A stretch of 64,000 nt of DNA from Siphlonurus alternatus. Taxonomy: Eukaryota; Arthropoda; Insecta; Ephemeroptera; Siphlonuridae. The translations under genes were made by a program, and so were the position numbers. The notes under the pieces were generated by a model. The model was not told where the DNA came from and made no database searches. It saw only the letters and a program-made list of their open reading frames with translations. Position 1 is the first letter of the stretch. Each line of letters starts with the position of its first letter. The stretch covers positions 45,842,829-45,906,828 of the forward strand of contig OX463778.1 in the NCBI GenBank assembly GCA_949825025.1, read 5' to 3'. Shown here one piece after another: positions 63,546 to 64,000 of this stretch.

Positions 63546-64000
63546 AGTAATTTTTATTATTAATGTTTTTATTGAACACTCTTACAGTGTACATATTACA
63601 TATTACATAAACATACAAAACATAAAATCTTATATTATACACACAACATGACAAATCAATAAATAATAACTTATACACATATAAATAATATGACATTAAA
63701 AATTATTGAGCTAGGAACATAGAAAAAACAAATATTAAAAAACACAATTATAATTATTACTTGGAAATAATAATAATAATAAATTAACCCGTATAAATCA
63801 TACATTATTAGCTAAATATGCTAAAGAATATATTCGTTTTGGACAAAACAGGGCATGATATGTTTCACATTTTTGACCACAAAATTTACAAACACAGTTG
63901 TCATCGGTTTCATGGTATACAAATTTCGTACAAACACGGTGATGGAAACCATGCATTGCAAACCTGGTTATAATATGTCTGTCTTTATATTGACAGTTTT
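63546..64000 (-). mobile_element. LINE-C copy 2, 3' end, runs off the window
   Basis: On the minus strand the last visible frame reads HIITRFAMHGFHHRVC and CVCKFCGQKCETYHALFC, parallel to VHGFHYLICK and CVCKLCNEYCSQYHLNIC of 20224-23103. The tail ends ACACTGTAAGAGTGTTCAAT then TAATAATAA. Confidence 0.8.

Overview
The window is nuclear DNA of an animal. It is AT-rich, and its genes are spliced, with exons of roughly 50 to 620 bp on standard GT-AG borders. Four conserved animal genes and part of a fifth can be assembled from exons. In between lies an exceptionally dense crowd of transposable elements. I cannot name the species. A marine invertebrate, possibly an early-branching one such as a sponge, is a guess from the gene and repeat content only.

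Genes, left to right. (1) 1520-2101, minus: two internal exons of DAP3/MRPS29, the mitoribosomal small-subunit GTPase; the gene runs off the left edge. (2) 8141-13631, minus: a complete six-exon MIC26/MIC27 (APOO/APOOL) gene of 215 aa, a cristae-junction protein. (3) 18535-39430, plus: FAN1, thirteen visible exons ending in an intact VRR-NUC nuclease. (4) 39630-57534, minus: TRIP4 (ASC-1), twelve exons, 544 aa, with zinc finger and ASCH domain. It converges on FAN1 with only about 200 bp between the stop codons. (5) 60620-62700, plus: fructose-1,6-bisphosphatase, five exons, with its last part beyond the right edge. DAP3 and MIC27 act in mitochondria, FAN1 in crosslink repair, TRIP4 in the ASC-1 coactivator/ribosome-rescue complex, and FBP in gluconeogenesis. 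Nothing suggests they work as one pathway.

Mobile DNA fills most introns and intergenic space. At least four non-LTR retrotransposon lineages (called LINE-A to LINE-D here) are present, two of them with long RT frames (20224-23103 minus; 44231-47200 plus). Many microsatellites, such as (TTTA)n, (TTA)n and (TA)n, sit at LINE 3' ends. More than twenty inverted-repeat (snapback) DNA elements fall into families with readable target duplications: TA (mariner-like), TTAA, and 8 bp (hAT-like). Two hAT-like elements are inserted inside (GA)n and (TA)n tracts. Fragments of 5S rRNA-derived and tRNA-derived SINEs are also present.

The two most striking items are these. First, a 1.3-kb element in a FAN1 intron (26752-28046) carries two hammerhead ribozymes in opposite orientation, each behind a CCAAT/TATA promoter. 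A 15-bp direct repeat flanks it, and it looks like a retrozyme or non-autonomous Penelope-like element. Second, a 3.5-kb element (13961-17443) with perfect 8-bp target duplications and a THAP-domain exon looks like a P-superfamily DNA transposon. A 32-bp 'TIR-only' derivative of it, with its own perfect 8-bp duplication, lies at 4254-4285.
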